Source: Flaviflexus salsibiostraticola (GTDB lineage: Bacteria; Actinomycetota; Actinomycetes; Actinomycetales; Actinomycetaceae). Taken from it: a DNA stretch of 64,000 nt. Under the pieces are notes generated by a model that made no database searches, was not told where the DNA came from, and saw only the letters and a program-made list of their open reading frames with translations. Below, piece after piece: positions 42,275-51,869 of the stretch. The stretch lies in assembly GCF_003952265.1 (NCBI RefSeq), contig NZ_CP034438.1:868001-932000 (forward strand), read 5' to 3'. The position numbers were made by a program, and so were the translations under genes. How positions within the stretch are numbered: position 1 is the stretch's first letter; each line of letters begins with the position of its first letter.

Positions 42275-44101
42275 CTAGCGTTCGATCCCGTATCCGCGCA
42301 GCTTCTTCTTCGCGGCGTGGGTCCCCTCGTCCTGGAGTGCGAGCAGCTGGGCGTAGATGCCGCCGCTCTGTGCGAGCTCGGCCGGCGGGCCGATCTCGTC
42401 GACCCGGCCGTCCCTCAGGGTGATGATGCGGTCGACCGTCGAGATGGTCGACAGCCTGTGGGCGATGATGAGGGAGGTCCGGTCAGCCATGAGCGACTCA
42501 AGGCCCGCCTGGACGAGACGCTCGGAGCGGGTGTCGAGCGCGGAGGTGGCCTCGTCGAGGACAAGGACGGCCGGGTCCTTGAGGATGGCGCGGGCAACGG
42601 AGATGCGCTGCTTCTGCCCACCGGACAGCTTGAGCCCGCGCTCGCCGATGACGGCATCGAGACCACCGTTGAAGCGGGCGATGAATTCCCACGCGTTCGC
42701 CTTCTTCGCGGCCGCGACGATCTCGTCCTCGCCGGCGGCCTCGTCCGCGTAGCCGATGTTCTCGCGGATGGTCCCCGAGAACAGGCTCGAGTCTTGGAAG
42801 ACGACGCCGATGCGGGAGCGGAGCTGGTGCAGCGACATGGCGGCAACGTCGGCTCCGGCAACGGCGATGCGTCCCTCGCGCAGCGGATAGAGGCCGAGAA
42901 GAAGATTGATGAGGGTGGTCTTGCCTCCGCCTGATTCCCCGACGAGGGCGACCCGCTCCCCCTTGGCGACGGAGAAGCTCACACCGTCGAGGACATTCCC
43001 ATCGTCCTCGTACCCGAAGGTCACGTTCTCGAAGACGAGGGCAGGGCCCTCGTAGAGATCGAGCGCCCGGGCGTGCCCGGTCCCCGGTTCTCTGCGCGCC
43101 TGTTCGATGATCGGCGTCTCCTCGCCGGTCTCGATCTCCATGACCTCGAAGTAGTCGCGGGAGCCGGCGATGGCGCGCTGGGCAGAATCGACGATGTAGG
43201 ACATCATCGTGACCGGCTGGCGGGCCATCGAGACGAGCTGGACGAGCAGGACCATGTCTCCGACGGAGAACAGGCCCCGGACGGTGTAGGTGAAGATGAT
43301 GGCGTAGACGCCGAAGAAGATGACAGCCATGACCCCGCGCCTCAGCGCATCCATCCCATGCCAGTGGGTCGACTGCTTCCGGGTGGTGGCGACGGTGCGC
43401 TCGTAGCGCTTCGAGAAGTACCGGTATTCCCGCAGTTCGGAGACGAACGACTTGACAACCTTGATCTGGCCGACCACCTCGTTGAAGCGGCCTCCGGCGA
43501 TGTCGATATCCTCGTTCTTCACCGCCTCGTGCGTCTGCCACCGCTTCGAGGTGATGGCCGTCAGCCACATGTAGACCGGGAAGACGATGAGGAGGAGAAG
43601 CGCGAGCGGCCACGCGTACCAGGCGGAGATGACGAGAACGGCGACGGTCGTGATGAGCATGGTGAAGAAGCTGTTGGCGAACGACTTCGCGAAGTTCGTG
43701 ACCTCGGTGATCGACCTGTTGAGACGAGAGACGATCCGGCCCGTCAACTCATTATCGAAGTAGCGCTGGGGCAGCGAGAGGAGCTTCTCGTAGTAGCGGG
43801 TCGAGAGGATCTCCCTCATCCGCGCGCTCATGACATCACCGACATAACCGCCGACCGACGACACCGCAGTGGAGAACAGCTCGATCGCGAGGAACGCGCC
43901 CGCGAGGACCAGGACGGCCCGAATCGCGTCGGACTGTGTGCGGTCGCCCGCGAGTGCCTCGACGACGACATCGGTTGCCGAACCAATGATGAAGGGGACG
44001 GTCAGCGCCGCCACCGCTGTCAGCGTCGAGGCGGCGATGATGGCGATGTAGTGCCCTCGCAGCTCCTTCGTGAACCTGAGAATTCTCAACAGCGACTGCA
44101 C
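42275..44101 (-). CDS. ABC exporter, fused membrane and ATPase domains
   Basis: A 608-residue half-transporter of the MsbA/lipid-A-exporter-like type. Six membrane helices (residues 1-310) precede an ATPase with Walker A GESGGGKTT, Q-loop VFQDSS, signature LSGGQKQR, Walker B VLVLDEATSALD and switch His in IIAHRLS. GTG start at 44101 (MQSLLRILRF). All ATPase motifs are intact, so a homodimer should work. Substrate cannot be inferred; it lies 46 bp upstream of the AAE-type gene on the same strand, possibly one operon. Confidence 0.92.
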   Translation of the reverse strand: MQSLLRILRFTKELRGHYIAIIAASTLTAVAALTVPFIIGSATDVVVEALAGDRTQSDAIRAVLVLAGAFLAIELFSTAVSSVGGYVGDVMSARMREILSTRYYEKLLSLPQRYFDNELTGRIVSRLNRSITEVTNFAKSFANSFFTMLITTVAVLVISAWYAWPLALLLLIVFPVYMWLTAITSKRWQTHEAVKNEDIDIAGGRFNEVVGQIKVVKSFVSELREYRYFSKRYERTVATTRKQSTHWHGMDALRRGVMAVIFFGVYAIIFTYTVRGLFSVGDMVLLVQLVSMARQPVTMMSYIVDSAQRAIAGSRDYFEVMEIETGEETPIIEQARREPGTGHARALDLYEGPALVFENVTFGYEDDGNVLDGVSFSVAKGERVALVGESGGGKTTLINLLLGLYPLREGRIAVAGADVAAMSLHQLRSRIGVVFQDSSLFSGTIRENIGYADEAAGEDEIVAAAKKANAWEFIARFNGGLDAVIGERGLKLSGGQKQRISVARAILKDPAVLVLDEATSALDTRSERLVQAGLESLMADRTSLIIAHRLSTISTVDRIITLRDGRVDEIGPPAELAQSGGIYAQLLALQDEGTHAAKKKLRGYGIER

Positions 44102-44225
44102 GTGACCTCCAATGGTGTTGACACTGTGTGAACGGGTGGCGCGCTCGGCTTAGTCCGAGAGTTCTCTCACCGGTTGCGGGGGCGGCGGTCCTGAGTAGCG
44201 TTGTCCGCAATCGAGAGGAGCCATC

Positions 44226-44636
44226 ATGACCCTACGCCACAGCCTGTACCTCACCTTCCCCGGCAACGCTGCCGAGGTGCTCACCTACTATCGATCCGTG
44301 TTCGGCGGCGAGCTCACCATGATGACCTATGGGGAGATGGGGAATCTGGACGAGTATCCGTTCGCACCCGATCCCGACTGGGTCGCCCACGGCGAGCTGC
44401 GGGGCACAGTCAACGTCTCCGGCGGCGACGGCGGCGATCATCCACTCGGATCTCCGGTCTATTCGATGGTCATCTACGGAGACGATGTCGAGGAGGGCCG
44501 TGCCCTGCTCGACCGACTGGCCGAGGATGGCGGGGAGGCGATCATGCCCTATGAGCAGGCCCCCTGGGGCGACTATTACGGCCAGGTGCGCGACCGATTC
44601 GGCGTCATCTGGGCTGTGGCCGCCTCCGTGCGGTAG
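44226..44636 (+). CDS. VOC-superfamily protein (PhnB-like)
   Basis: A 136-residue protein of the PhnB/glyoxalase-like family: LTFPGNAAEVLTYYRSVFGGEL at the start, then paired beta-alpha-beta units, ending WGDYYGQVRDRFGVIWAV, the usual PhnB end. Function unclear (metal-dependent isomerase or dioxygenase relatives; many members are uncharacterised). ATG at 44226 has GAGAGGAG upstream. Confidence 0.85.
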   Translation: MTLRHSLYLTFPGNAAEVLTYYRSVFGGELTMMTYGEMGNLDEYPFAPDPDWVAHGELRGTVNVSGGDGGDHPLGSPVYSMVIYGDDVEEGRALLDRLAEDGGEAIMPYEQAPWGDYYGQVRDRFGVIWAVAASVR

Positions 44637-44648
44637 AGGGGGAAGCGG

Positions 44649-44677
44649 AACAGGGGCGCCGAATCGGCGCCCCTGTT
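44649..44677. terminator. Terminator between the VOC and SDR genes
   Basis: AACAGGGGCGCC (44649-44660) pairs perfectly with 44666-44677 around a 5-nt loop. The genes converge, so it can serve both. Confidence 0.82.
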
Positions 44678-44714
44678 CTGTGGCGCCACCGTCGAGCGCG
44701 CGCCGTTCTCGCGG

Positions 44715-45461
44715 TCAGGACATGGTCCAGCCATCGTCGACCGGCAGGGCGTGGCCCGAGATGTAGCCGGACAGGTCGGAGGCGAGGAAGAGCGCCGCCT
44801 TCGCCACATCCTCGGGCTGGCCGAGGCGGTGGAGCGGGATCGGTGCGAGGAAGGCATCCTTGATCGTCGGATCCTCGAGCAGGCCGCGGGTCATGCCGGT
44901 CTCGCCGGTTCCGGGGCAGATGCAGTTGACCCGGATGTCGTGCTGGGCATAGTCGACCGCCGCCGCGCGGGTGAGCGAGACGACTCCACCCTTCGTGGCG
45001 CCGTAGGAGACGGCGTCGGGGAAGCCGATGATGCCGCCGGCTGAGGCGGTGGAGATGACATTGCCCTTCGTCTTCTTCAGGTGCGGCATCGCATACTTCA
45101 TGCCGAGGAAGACGCTCTTGAGGTTGACGTCGGTCGACCGGTCCCAGTCCTCGATGGAGGTCTCCTCGACGTTGCCGGGTCGGTAGATGCCCGCGTTGTT
45201 GAAGAGGATGTCGAGCTGACCGAATTCCTCGACGGCGCGATCGATGAAGCCCTTGACCGACTCCGGGTCGGCCACGTCGGCGGCGACGGCGATGGCGGTG
45301 CCCCCGTCGGCCGCGATGGCGTCGGCGACAGCAGTGGCGGCTGCCCCGTCGATGTCGACGACGACCACCGACGCCCCCTCCTTCGCGAAGAGAACGGCGG
45401 TGGCCTCGCCGAAACCTGAACCGGCTCCTGTGACGACGGCAACTTTATCTGCGAGCAGCAT
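44715..45461 (-). CDS. Short-chain dehydrogenase/reductase (SDR)
   Basis: A 248-residue classical SDR. The cofactor motif is VVTGAGSGFGEATA (TGxxxGxG), with DI in VVVVDIDGA favouring NAD(H). NNAG at residues about 88-91, catalytic Ser in STASAG and YGATK (Tyr-x3-Lys) are all present. The substrate is unknown. Separated by 127 bp from the MMPL gene that lies upstream on the same strand. Confidence 0.9.
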   Translation of the reverse strand: MLLADKVAVVTGAGSGFGEATAVLFAKEGASVVVVDIDGAAATAVADAIAADGGTAIAVAADVADPESVKGFIDRAVEEFGQLDILFNNAGIYRPGNVEETSIEDWDRSTDVNLKSVFLGMKYAMPHLKKTKGNVISTASAGGIIGFPDAVSYGATKGGVVSLTRAAAVDYAQHDIRVNCICPGTGETGMTRGLLEDPTIKDAFLAPIPLHRLGQPEDVAKAALFLASDLSGYISGHALPVDDGWTMS

Positions 45462-45588
45462 GGCAACTCCTTTTAGAACGTCATGAACAGAACAAGGTTA
45501 GGTCAAGAGGCCGGGTCAGAGCGGAGTGTGGCCGCCACATGGACTGGATGAAGCGTACTCACCCACGACCGCTGAGTACATCCGTCCA

Positions 45589-47826
45589 TCACATCGAGGC
45601 ACCCACCGGCTCCTCCGACCTGGCCTCCGCCTCGACCTCGCCGGGCGCCTCTGTCGAGGCGAGCCTCGAGGGCCACCAGATCCTCCTGCCGATGTCGAGG
45701 CTGAGGGCCGGGACGAGCAGGGTCCGGACGATGAAGGTGTCGAGAAGGACGCCGAAGGCCACGATGAAGGCGAGCTGGAAGAGGAAGAGGATGGGGATGA
45801 CCGCGAGCGCGGCGAAGGTCGAGGCGAGCACGATGCCCGCGGAGGTGATGACCGTGCCGGTGACGGCAAGGCCGCGGACGATGCCGCGGTGGGTTCCGTG
45901 CTTGACGGTCTCCTCCCGCACACGCGTCATGAGGAAGATCGTGTAGTCGATCGACAGGGCCACGAGGAAGACGAACGCGTAGAGCGGCACCGCCGGGTCC
46001 GCGCCGGGGAAGTCGAGGATCTCGTTGAACACGATGGCAGACACTCCCATCGCCGTCCCGAAGGACAGGATCGTCGTGAGGACGAGGATGATGGGCGCGA
46101 CGATGGCGCGCAGGAGTGCCATGAGGATGACGAGGATGACGATGAGAACAATCGGGATGATCGTCTGCCGATCCTCGATCGAAGTGGTGATCGTGTCGAG
46201 ATTGGTCGCCGACGGTCCGCCGATGAGCGTGCTGGGGGCGGATTCCGCCATCGCCGCCCGCAGCTCATCGATCGTCTGCAGCGCAGCGCCGTCGTCCGCC
46301 GGGTCGCTCAGTGTTGCCTGGAGCAGGACGCGCCCGTCGACGACCGTGGGTTCAGGGGTCGGCGTTCCGGGCGGTCCGACCGGCGCAATGCCATCGGGCG
46401 TGATGGGGGCCTGACCGCTCGGGGAATCCGCGGCGGTGATGGTGACCGAATCGACCCCGTCACTTGCAGCGAGAACGGCGACGGCCGCACTCACCTCACC
46501 CTCGTCGACGAGGACCGTCGCCGGACTGCCGGATCCCGCCGCGAACCTCTCAGAGAGGACCTCCTGCCCATCTCGGGCCTCCGAGGCGGTGAGCACCAGC
46601 TCGGTCTCAGCGACTCCGTCCGCACGGAGCTGGGTGACGCCGAGTGCGCCAATGGCGAGGGCGATCGCTGTGACGATCCAGATGGGGCGCGGGCTCCGCT
46701 CAACGAAGCGGACTGTCCTGCCCCAGATGCCGCCGTAGGAGAACTGGGACTCGCTATCTGCGCTCGCGTCGTAGGCGGGCACGCGGGGCCAGAATGCCCT
46801 CCTGCCGACCAGTCCGAGGACTGCGGGCAGGAGGGTGAGTGCGGCGAGGATGGCGAAGATGATGCCGACGGAGGCGACGGGTCCGAGGACGGAATTCGAC
46901 TCGAGGTCGGACAGGAGCAGGGTCAGGAGACCGGCGATGACGGTGCCGCCGGAGGCGAGGACCGGCTCGATCGTCCCGCGCCACGCCCTCCTCGTCGCCT
47001 GCCACACGTCCTCGTTCTGCAGCAGCTCCTCGCGGTACCGCGAGACGTACAGCAGGGAGTAGTCGGTCGCGGCACCGATGACGAGGATGAAGAGAATGCC
47101 CTGAACCTGGCCGTTGAGGAGGAACACGCCCCAGTCGGCGAGGTTCCACACGACGAGGATCGCGCCTGCCAGCGCAAGGACGCTTGTCGTGAGGACGGCT
47201 AGGGGAAGGAAGATCGACCGGTAGACGATGAGGAGAATGATGAGGACGGCCGCGAAGGCGACAGCGAGCAGAAGTCCATCGACGCCGGCGAACGCCGCGC
47301 CGAGGTCGGCGATGAGCCCTCCCGGCCCGGTCACGTAGGCGGTCAGGCCGCCCGGCAGTTCATCGGCGATCGTCTGCCTGAGGGTCTCGACACCATCGGC
47401 GACCTCGACGCTGGAGTCGATGGGCACGAAGAGCTGAACGGCAGCACCATCCTCTGACGGGATCGGTGGCGAGACAGCACCCGTGACATCGAGGTTCGCG
47501 ATCGTCTGCGCGAGACCGTCGATCGCCTCCATGTCCGCTCCGTCGAGCGTCCCGTCGTCGGCGACGATGACGACGACGGTCGGCACGTCCTCGGAATCAT
47601 AGAAGTCCCGCGCCAACTCACCGACCGTGGCGGATTCCGACTCACTGGGCAGATAGGCGTTCTGATCGTTGGACGAGACCTCGTCGATTCGCCCGAACAG
47701 GGGGCCACCAGCGCCAGCCGCACCGAGCCAGGCGACGATGATGAGCGCGGGCAGAATGACCCGAGCCCACCAGCCTGCGCCGCGACGTGAACTGACTACT
47801 CGTCCCTCAGACTCTTCTGTCTTCAC
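45589..47826 (-). CDS. MMPL-family RND-type exporter
   Basis: A 745-residue membrane protein with two repeats, each an extracytoplasmic domain preceded by one helix and followed by five helices. MMPL landmarks: GAATDYSLLYVSRYREEL in the first half and ALSIDYTIFLMTRVREE in the second, the latter holding the Asp-Tyr proton-relay pair. It probably exports lipids or hydrophobic drugs. Divergent from a MarR regulator, with an inverted repeat between, so it is likely repressed by it. Confidence 0.92.
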   Translation of the reverse strand: MKTEESEGRVVSSRRGAGWWARVILPALIIVAWLGAAGAGGPLFGRIDEVSSNDQNAYLPSESESATVGELARDFYDSEDVPTVVVIVADDGTLDGADMEAIDGLAQTIANLDVTGAVSPPIPSEDGAAVQLFVPIDSSVEVADGVETLRQTIADELPGGLTAYVTGPGGLIADLGAAFAGVDGLLLAVAFAAVLIILLIVYRSIFLPLAVLTTSVLALAGAILVVWNLADWGVFLLNGQVQGILFILVIGAATDYSLLYVSRYREELLQNEDVWQATRRAWRGTIEPVLASGGTVIAGLLTLLLSDLESNSVLGPVASVGIIFAILAALTLLPAVLGLVGRRAFWPRVPAYDASADSESQFSYGGIWGRTVRFVERSPRPIWIVTAIALAIGALGVTQLRADGVAETELVLTASEARDGQEVLSERFAAGSGSPATVLVDEGEVSAAVAVLAASDGVDSVTITAADSPSGQAPITPDGIAPVGPPGTPTPEPTVVDGRVLLQATLSDPADDGAALQTIDELRAAMAESAPSTLIGGPSATNLDTITTSIEDRQTIIPIVLIVILVILMALLRAIVAPIILVLTTILSFGTAMGVSAIVFNEILDFPGADPAVPLYAFVFLVALSIDYTIFLMTRVREETVKHGTHRGIVRGLAVTGTVITSAGIVLASTFAALAVIPILFLFQLAFIVAFGVLLDTFIVRTLLVPALSLDIGRRIWWPSRLASTEAPGEVEAEARSEEPVGASM

Positions 47827-47844
47827 AGATGCTTTCCTTTGCCT

Positions 47845-47860
47845 GTATTCTCACGAATAC
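47845..47860. promoter_or_regulatory. Putative MarR operator
   Basis: GTATTC (47845-47850) and GAATAC (47855-47860) form a perfect 6-bp dyad with a 4-bp spacer in the AT-rich 76-bp interval between the MMPL and MarR genes. A TAAGCT box at 47891-47896 lies six bases before the MarR ATG, making that gene leaderless-type. Confidence 0.6.
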
Positions 47861-47902
47861 TTTCGGTTTAATATTATTTACAAGGTGTAGTAAGCTGGCG
47901 AC

Positions 47903-48478
47903 ATGGTAAACAGCAAACGAGCGACGGCGCAAGGACGGCGCGTCGAGATGTACGCGGTGGGGTCGAACGACCCCGAGGGCAGGCTGCTCGATACGTCGGG
48001 GGTGAGCGAGTCCGATATCGATCAGATCAATCGGATCATGCAGGCCTTCAGCGCCCTCCGTGACGCCGAGCGCGCTGCCAGTGAGGCATCCGCAAAGTAC
48101 ATGGCGCTGAGCGAGACCGACATGAGGGCCCTCCACTTCATCATCGTCAGCGAGAACCAGCAGCGGATCGTCACCGCCAGCCTGCTGAGCGGCCACCTCA
48201 AGATCTCGCCGGCCACGACGACGAAACTGCTCGACCGGCTTGAGCGCGGTGGCCACATCATCCGCAAGCCGCACCCGACGGACCGCCGCTCCCTCCAGAT
48301 CCAGATCGCCGAAGAGACCCGGTCCTCCGCCTACGAGACCGTCGGCAGGCTGCAGTCCCGGCGTTTCCATGCCGCCGCCCGCCTCACTCCCGATGAGCGC
48401 GAGGTTGTCATCCGGTTCCTGCACGACATGGCGAACGAGATCGACATGAAGAATGCAGATTGGGCGCACCATGACTGA
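47903..48478 (+). CDS. MarR-family regulator
   Basis: A 191-residue winged-helix regulator: ALSETDMRALHFII, then the recognition region LLSGHLKISPATTTKLLDRLERGGHIIRKPHPTDRRSLQIQI with the typical D-x-R wing. The N-terminal 35 residues are an extension without a known role. It overlaps the acyl-CoA synthetase gene by 8 bp and is divergent from the MMPL exporter, so it probably controls both, perhaps in response to fatty acids or aromatic acids. Confidence 0.9.
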   Translation: MVNSKRATAQGRRVEMYAVGSNDPEGRLLDTSGVSESDIDQINRIMQAFSALRDAERAASEASAKYMALSETDMRALHFIIVSENQQRIVTASLLSGHLKISPATTTKLLDRLERGGHIIRKPHPTDRRSLQIQIAEETRSSAYETVGRLQSRRFHAAARLTPDEREVVIRFLHDMANEIDMKNADWAHHD

Positions 48479-50279
48479 CACGCTCGGCGCCATCGACGAT
48501 GTCTCCACGCCGCTCCTGCAGGAGCTGGGTCACCGCCGCAGCGTCACCGACCTGCTAGTTGACCGCGCGGCCGAGGCCCCCGACCACGTCGCCTTCCGCA
48601 TCAGGAGTGCTCCCATCACGACGCGGGAGTTCGAGGCGACGGTCAAGCAGGTCGCCAAAGGCCTCATCGCCCACGGCGTCACGGCCGGCGACACGCTCGC
48701 CATCCACGGAGCAACGGCCTATGAATGGGCGGTCGCCGACTTCGCAGCGACCTGGGTCGGGGCCATTGTTGTCCCGATCTTCGACTCCGCATCCCCGACC
48801 CAGGTTCGCCACATCATGGCCGATGCCAAGGTCCGCTGGGCGTTCGCCGATTCGGAGGAGAAGCGTCAGACCATCGCCGACGCGATCGGCAGGCCCTTCC
48901 ACGAGACCTGGCAGCTTGACGATGCCTCGATCCGTGCCCTCATCGAGGACGGCGCCCACGTGGCAGAGGACGAACTCGACACCCGCCGCGCCGCCGCGGG
49001 TCCCGATGACATCGCGACGCTCGTCTACACCTCGGGCACCGAGGGTCTGCCCAAAGGCGTGATCCTCACCCATCGAAACCTCATCGGCCAGATTCTCAAC
49101 ATCGGCGCCGACTATGCCGAGATCGTGCACGACCAGGGCTCGACCATCATCTTTCTCCCACTCGCCCATGTCCTCGCCCGAGCCCTGCAGCTCATCTGCA
49201 TCGCGCAGGGCATGACGATCAGCTACGAAGCCGATCCGAAGAACGCGATCGGCGCGCTCGCGGAGGTCCGACCGACCTTCCTCGTCGTCGTTCCCCGCAT
49301 CCTCGAGAAGATCAGAGAGCGCCTGGCCGGGGCGGCCGACGCGAAGCGGCTCGGCTGGCTGTGGCGGGATGCGGAGGCGACGGGAATAGCCTGGGGGCGC
49401 CACCTCGAGCGCCGCCAGACCGACTCGACCCTGACTCCGCCGCGCACGCTCGCGGTGAAGCACCGGCTCTACGATCGGCTGTTCTACCGAAAGGTTCGAA
49501 GCCTGCTCGGCGGCAGGATCGACTACCTGCTCAGTGGCGCGGCCCCGCTGGGAGCGACCGTCAATCTGCTCTTCCGCGGCATGGGTATCGAGGTCATCGA
49601 GGGCTACGGCCTCACAGAGACGACCGCGCCGCTCGCAGGCAATCGCCCGGGCAACAACTATGCGGGGACGGTCGGCCCTCCGAGCCCCGGCCACACCATC
49701 CGGATCTCCCCCGACGGGGAAGTGCTCGCCCGCGGAATCGGGGTCTCTCCGGGGTTCTTCCGCGAGGAGCACAACCGCGACGCATTCATCGACGGCTTCC
49801 TTCGAACTGGGGACCTCGGGCGGCTCGACAAGGATGGTCGACTGACGATCACGGGCCGCATCCGCGACACAATTGTCACAGCGGGCGGTAAGACCATCGC
49901 GCCGCTGCGCTGGCAGAGCATGGTGGAGGAGAATCCGCTGGTCGCACACGCCCTCGTCGTCGGCGACTCCCGGCCCTATCCCGCAGCCCTCATCCTTCTC
50001 GACCCGGACGAGGCCGCCTACCTCGACATCGTTCCCCCGTCGGGTGAGGCGACGATCGTGGATCGGGAGGATCTGGTCGCCCGGATCCTCCCCTCGATCC
50101 GCCACGCCAACCTCGACGTCTCGAGCCCAGAACGGGTCAAACGCTTCGCTCTCATCGCGGCGGACCTCAGCCCTGGCAGCGACTTCGTCACGCCGACGAT
50201 GAAGCTGCGTCGATCTCGAGTTCTGCAGGACCTCGCGCCCCTGATCGAGACCCTCTACACGCACGGCCACTCCGTCTGA
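48471..50279 (+). CDS. AMP-dependent acyl-CoA synthetase (long-chain type)
   Basis: A 602-residue adenylate-forming enzyme starting MTDTLGAIDDVSTPLL. The P-loop-like motif is LVYTSGTEGLPKGVILTHRN; the A5 motif GYGLTETTAP and A7 LRTGDLG are present; A8 reads RIRDTIVTAGGKTIAP. The last catalytic Lys (A10) falls in PTMKLRRSRVL. Such enzymes activate long-chain fatty acids. Overlap with marR and the neighbouring MMPL exporter suggest a lipid import, activation or export module. Confidence 0.92.
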   Translation: MTDTLGAIDDVSTPLLQELGHRRSVTDLLVDRAAEAPDHVAFRIRSAPITTREFEATVKQVAKGLIAHGVTAGDTLAIHGATAYEWAVADFAATWVGAIVVPIFDSASPTQVRHIMADAKVRWAFADSEEKRQTIADAIGRPFHETWQLDDASIRALIEDGAHVAEDELDTRRAAAGPDDIATLVYTSGTEGLPKGVILTHRNLIGQILNIGADYAEIVHDQGSTIIFLPLAHVLARALQLICIAQGMTISYEADPKNAIGALAEVRPTFLVVVPRILEKIRERLAGAADAKRLGWLWRDAEATGIAWGRHLERRQTDSTLTPPRTLAVKHRLYDRLFYRKVRSLLGGRIDYLLSGAAPLGATVNLLFRGMGIEVIEGYGLTETTAPLAGNRPGNNYAGTVGPPSPGHTIRISPDGEVLARGIGVSPGFFREEHNRDAFIDGFLRTGDLGRLDKDGRLTITGRIRDTIVTAGGKTIAPLRWQSMVEENPLVAHALVVGDSRPYPAALILLDPDEAAYLDIVPPSGEATIVDREDLVARILPSIRHANLDVSSPERVKRFALIAADLSPGSDFVTPTMKLRRSRVLQDLAPLIETLYTHGHSV

Positions 50280-50366
50280 CCGCAGCCGGTGACAGCCTCA
50301 CCAGCGCACTCTCCACCTCCGACCGAGTCTCGGGCACGTTCCGCGGCTCCCTCACATGGGATACAC

Positions 50367-51248
50367 GTGAAAAACAGAACCTCCATCATCGTCATCGCTG
50401 TCGTCATCCTCCTCGGCGCCTTCATCGCCTGGGCTGGCAGCCAGAATGGCGCCACCCTTGGCGCCATTCCCCTCTTCGCGCTCGTCGTTGCGATCGCCTT
50501 CATCATTCAATGGATCGTCTACATCCATGCGCAGCTCAATCGCACGGAGAAGTACTTCGATCTCACGGGCAGCATCACCTACACATCCATCTCGCTCTTC
50601 CTTCTCTTCGCTGTGCCTGACCTCAGCACGCGCTCCCTCATCCTCGGCCTCATGGTGATGACGTGGGCGCTTCGCCTCGGCCCGTTCCTGTTCCTGAGGA
50701 TCAGGAAGGACGGCGGGGATTCGCGGTTCGATGAGCTGAAGAAGACCCCGATCCGTTTCTTCAACGTGTGGAACATTCAGGGCCTGTGGGTCACCTTCAC
50801 CGCATCGGCGGCATGGATCGGCATGACATCCGCCGACCAGGAGCCGATCGGCTGGCTGTTCTTCGTCGGGGCCGCGCTCTGGCTCGTCGGGTTCACCATC
50901 GAGGTGACCGCCGATATGCAGAAGCGGATCTGGCGGAGGAAGCCTGAGAATAAGGGCCGCTACATCACGAGCGGCCTGTGGGCCTGGTCGCGCCACCCGA
51001 ACTACTTCGGGGAGATCACCCTCTGGCTCGGCATCGCCCTCATTGCCCTGCCCAACCTGTCCGGATGGCAGTACATCGGCCTCCTCTCCCCCGTCTTCGT
51101 CGTCATCCTCCTGACGAGAATCAGCGGGATCCCACTGCTCGAGAAGCAGGGCGAGGAGCGCTGGGGCGACGAGGAGGGCTACCGGGACTATGTCGCACGG
51201 ACCCCCACCCTCATCCCCCTCCCGCCGCGCCGCTCCCCGCAGCGATGA
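50367..51248 (+). CDS. DUF1295 membrane protein (steroid 5-alpha-reductase-like fold)
   Basis: A 293-residue membrane protein of the DUF1295 family with about seven helices. The C-terminal signature RYITSGLWAWSRHPNYFGEITLWLG is the NADPH-binding ICMT/reductase-like motif (RHPNY). Probably a lipid or quinone-type double-bond reductase; substrate unknown. GTG at 50367 puts the first helix at the N-terminus; another GTG at 50289 would add 26 Ser/Pro-rich residues. Confidence 0.83.
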   Translation: MKNRTSIIVIAVVILLGAFIAWAGSQNGATLGAIPLFALVVAIAFIIQWIVYIHAQLNRTEKYFDLTGSITYTSISLFLLFAVPDLSTRSLILGLMVMTWALRLGPFLFLRIRKDGGDSRFDELKKTPIRFFNVWNIQGLWVTFTASAAWIGMTSADQEPIGWLFFVGAALWLVGFTIEVTADMQKRIWRRKPENKGRYITSGLWAWSRHPNYFGEITLWLGIALIALPNLSGWQYIGLLSPVFVVILLTRISGIPLLEKQGEERWGDEEGYRDYVARTPTLIPLPPRRSPQR

Positions 51249-51273
51249 CGAACCATCTGACAGGGCACTTCTC

Positions 51274-51720
51274 ATGAGAATCTGGTCGCTTCACCCCCGC
51301 TACCTCGACCGGCAGGGCCTGCTGGCGGGGTGGCGGGAGGGTCTGCTCGCGCAGGCCGTCCTTCTCGGCAACACGAAGGGGTACACGAACCACCCTCAGC
51401 TCGTCCGGTTCCGCCAGTCCGCAGACCCGCAGGGCACGATCGGCAGCCATCTCCAGGCCATCGCCGAGGAGGCCGGACGCCGCGGCTACCGCTTCGACTC
51501 CACCAAGATCATCCGATCGGCAGATCCGGGCATCCGTCTCACCGTGACCGACGGTCAGCTCGACTTCGAGCGACGCCACCTGCTTGCCAAAGTGCTCGCG
51601 AGAAACCCGGACGATGCGGAGCGCATCGCATCCCTCCACGCACCGGTCGACCCGCATCCGCTGTTCGATGTGGTCCCCGGAGGCATCGAGGCGTGGGAGC
51701 GCGGAACACTCGACCCCTGA
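51274..51720 (+). CDS. Pyrimidine-dimer DNA glycosylase/endonuclease V-like protein
   Basis: A 148-residue protein that begins MRIWSLHPRYLDRQGLLAGWREGLLAQ and matches the Pyr_excise family (phage T4 DenV relatives). The N-terminal residue after Met and the nearby Glu/Arg pair form the active site in T4 DenV. It would nick DNA at UV photoproducts. In actinobacteria this small family is common but patchy. It follows the DUF1295 gene by 25 bp. Confidence 0.82.
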   Translation: MRIWSLHPRYLDRQGLLAGWREGLLAQAVLLGNTKGYTNHPQLVRFRQSADPQGTIGSHLQAIAEEAGRRGYRFDSTKIIRSADPGIRLTVTDGQLDFERRHLLAKVLARNPDDAERIASLHAPVDPHPLFDVVPGGIEAWERGTLDP

Positions 51721-51750
51721 CCCACCGAACGACGATCGTCATAAGCCCGT

Positions 51751-51787
51751 CGGAGTGAGGGATAGAGCCGCGCTGTCCCTCGCTCCG
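51751..51787 (+). terminator. Hairpin after the glycosylase gene
   Basis: CGGAGTGAGGGA (51751-51762) pairs with 51776-51787 with one wobble, about 30 bp after the stop codon. Confidence 0.65.
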
Positions 51788-51869
51788 GTCAGCGGTTCAG
51801 CCGAACTGGCCTCGCAATCCCCATAGAATGGCAGAGGGCTCAACGGACGAGCCCATGTGAGGAGTGAAC

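Noticed and set aside
48555..50270. A 571-codon minus-strand frame opposite the acyl-CoA synthetase
   Set aside because: Antisense shadow; the plus-strand frame carries all adenylate-forming motifs.
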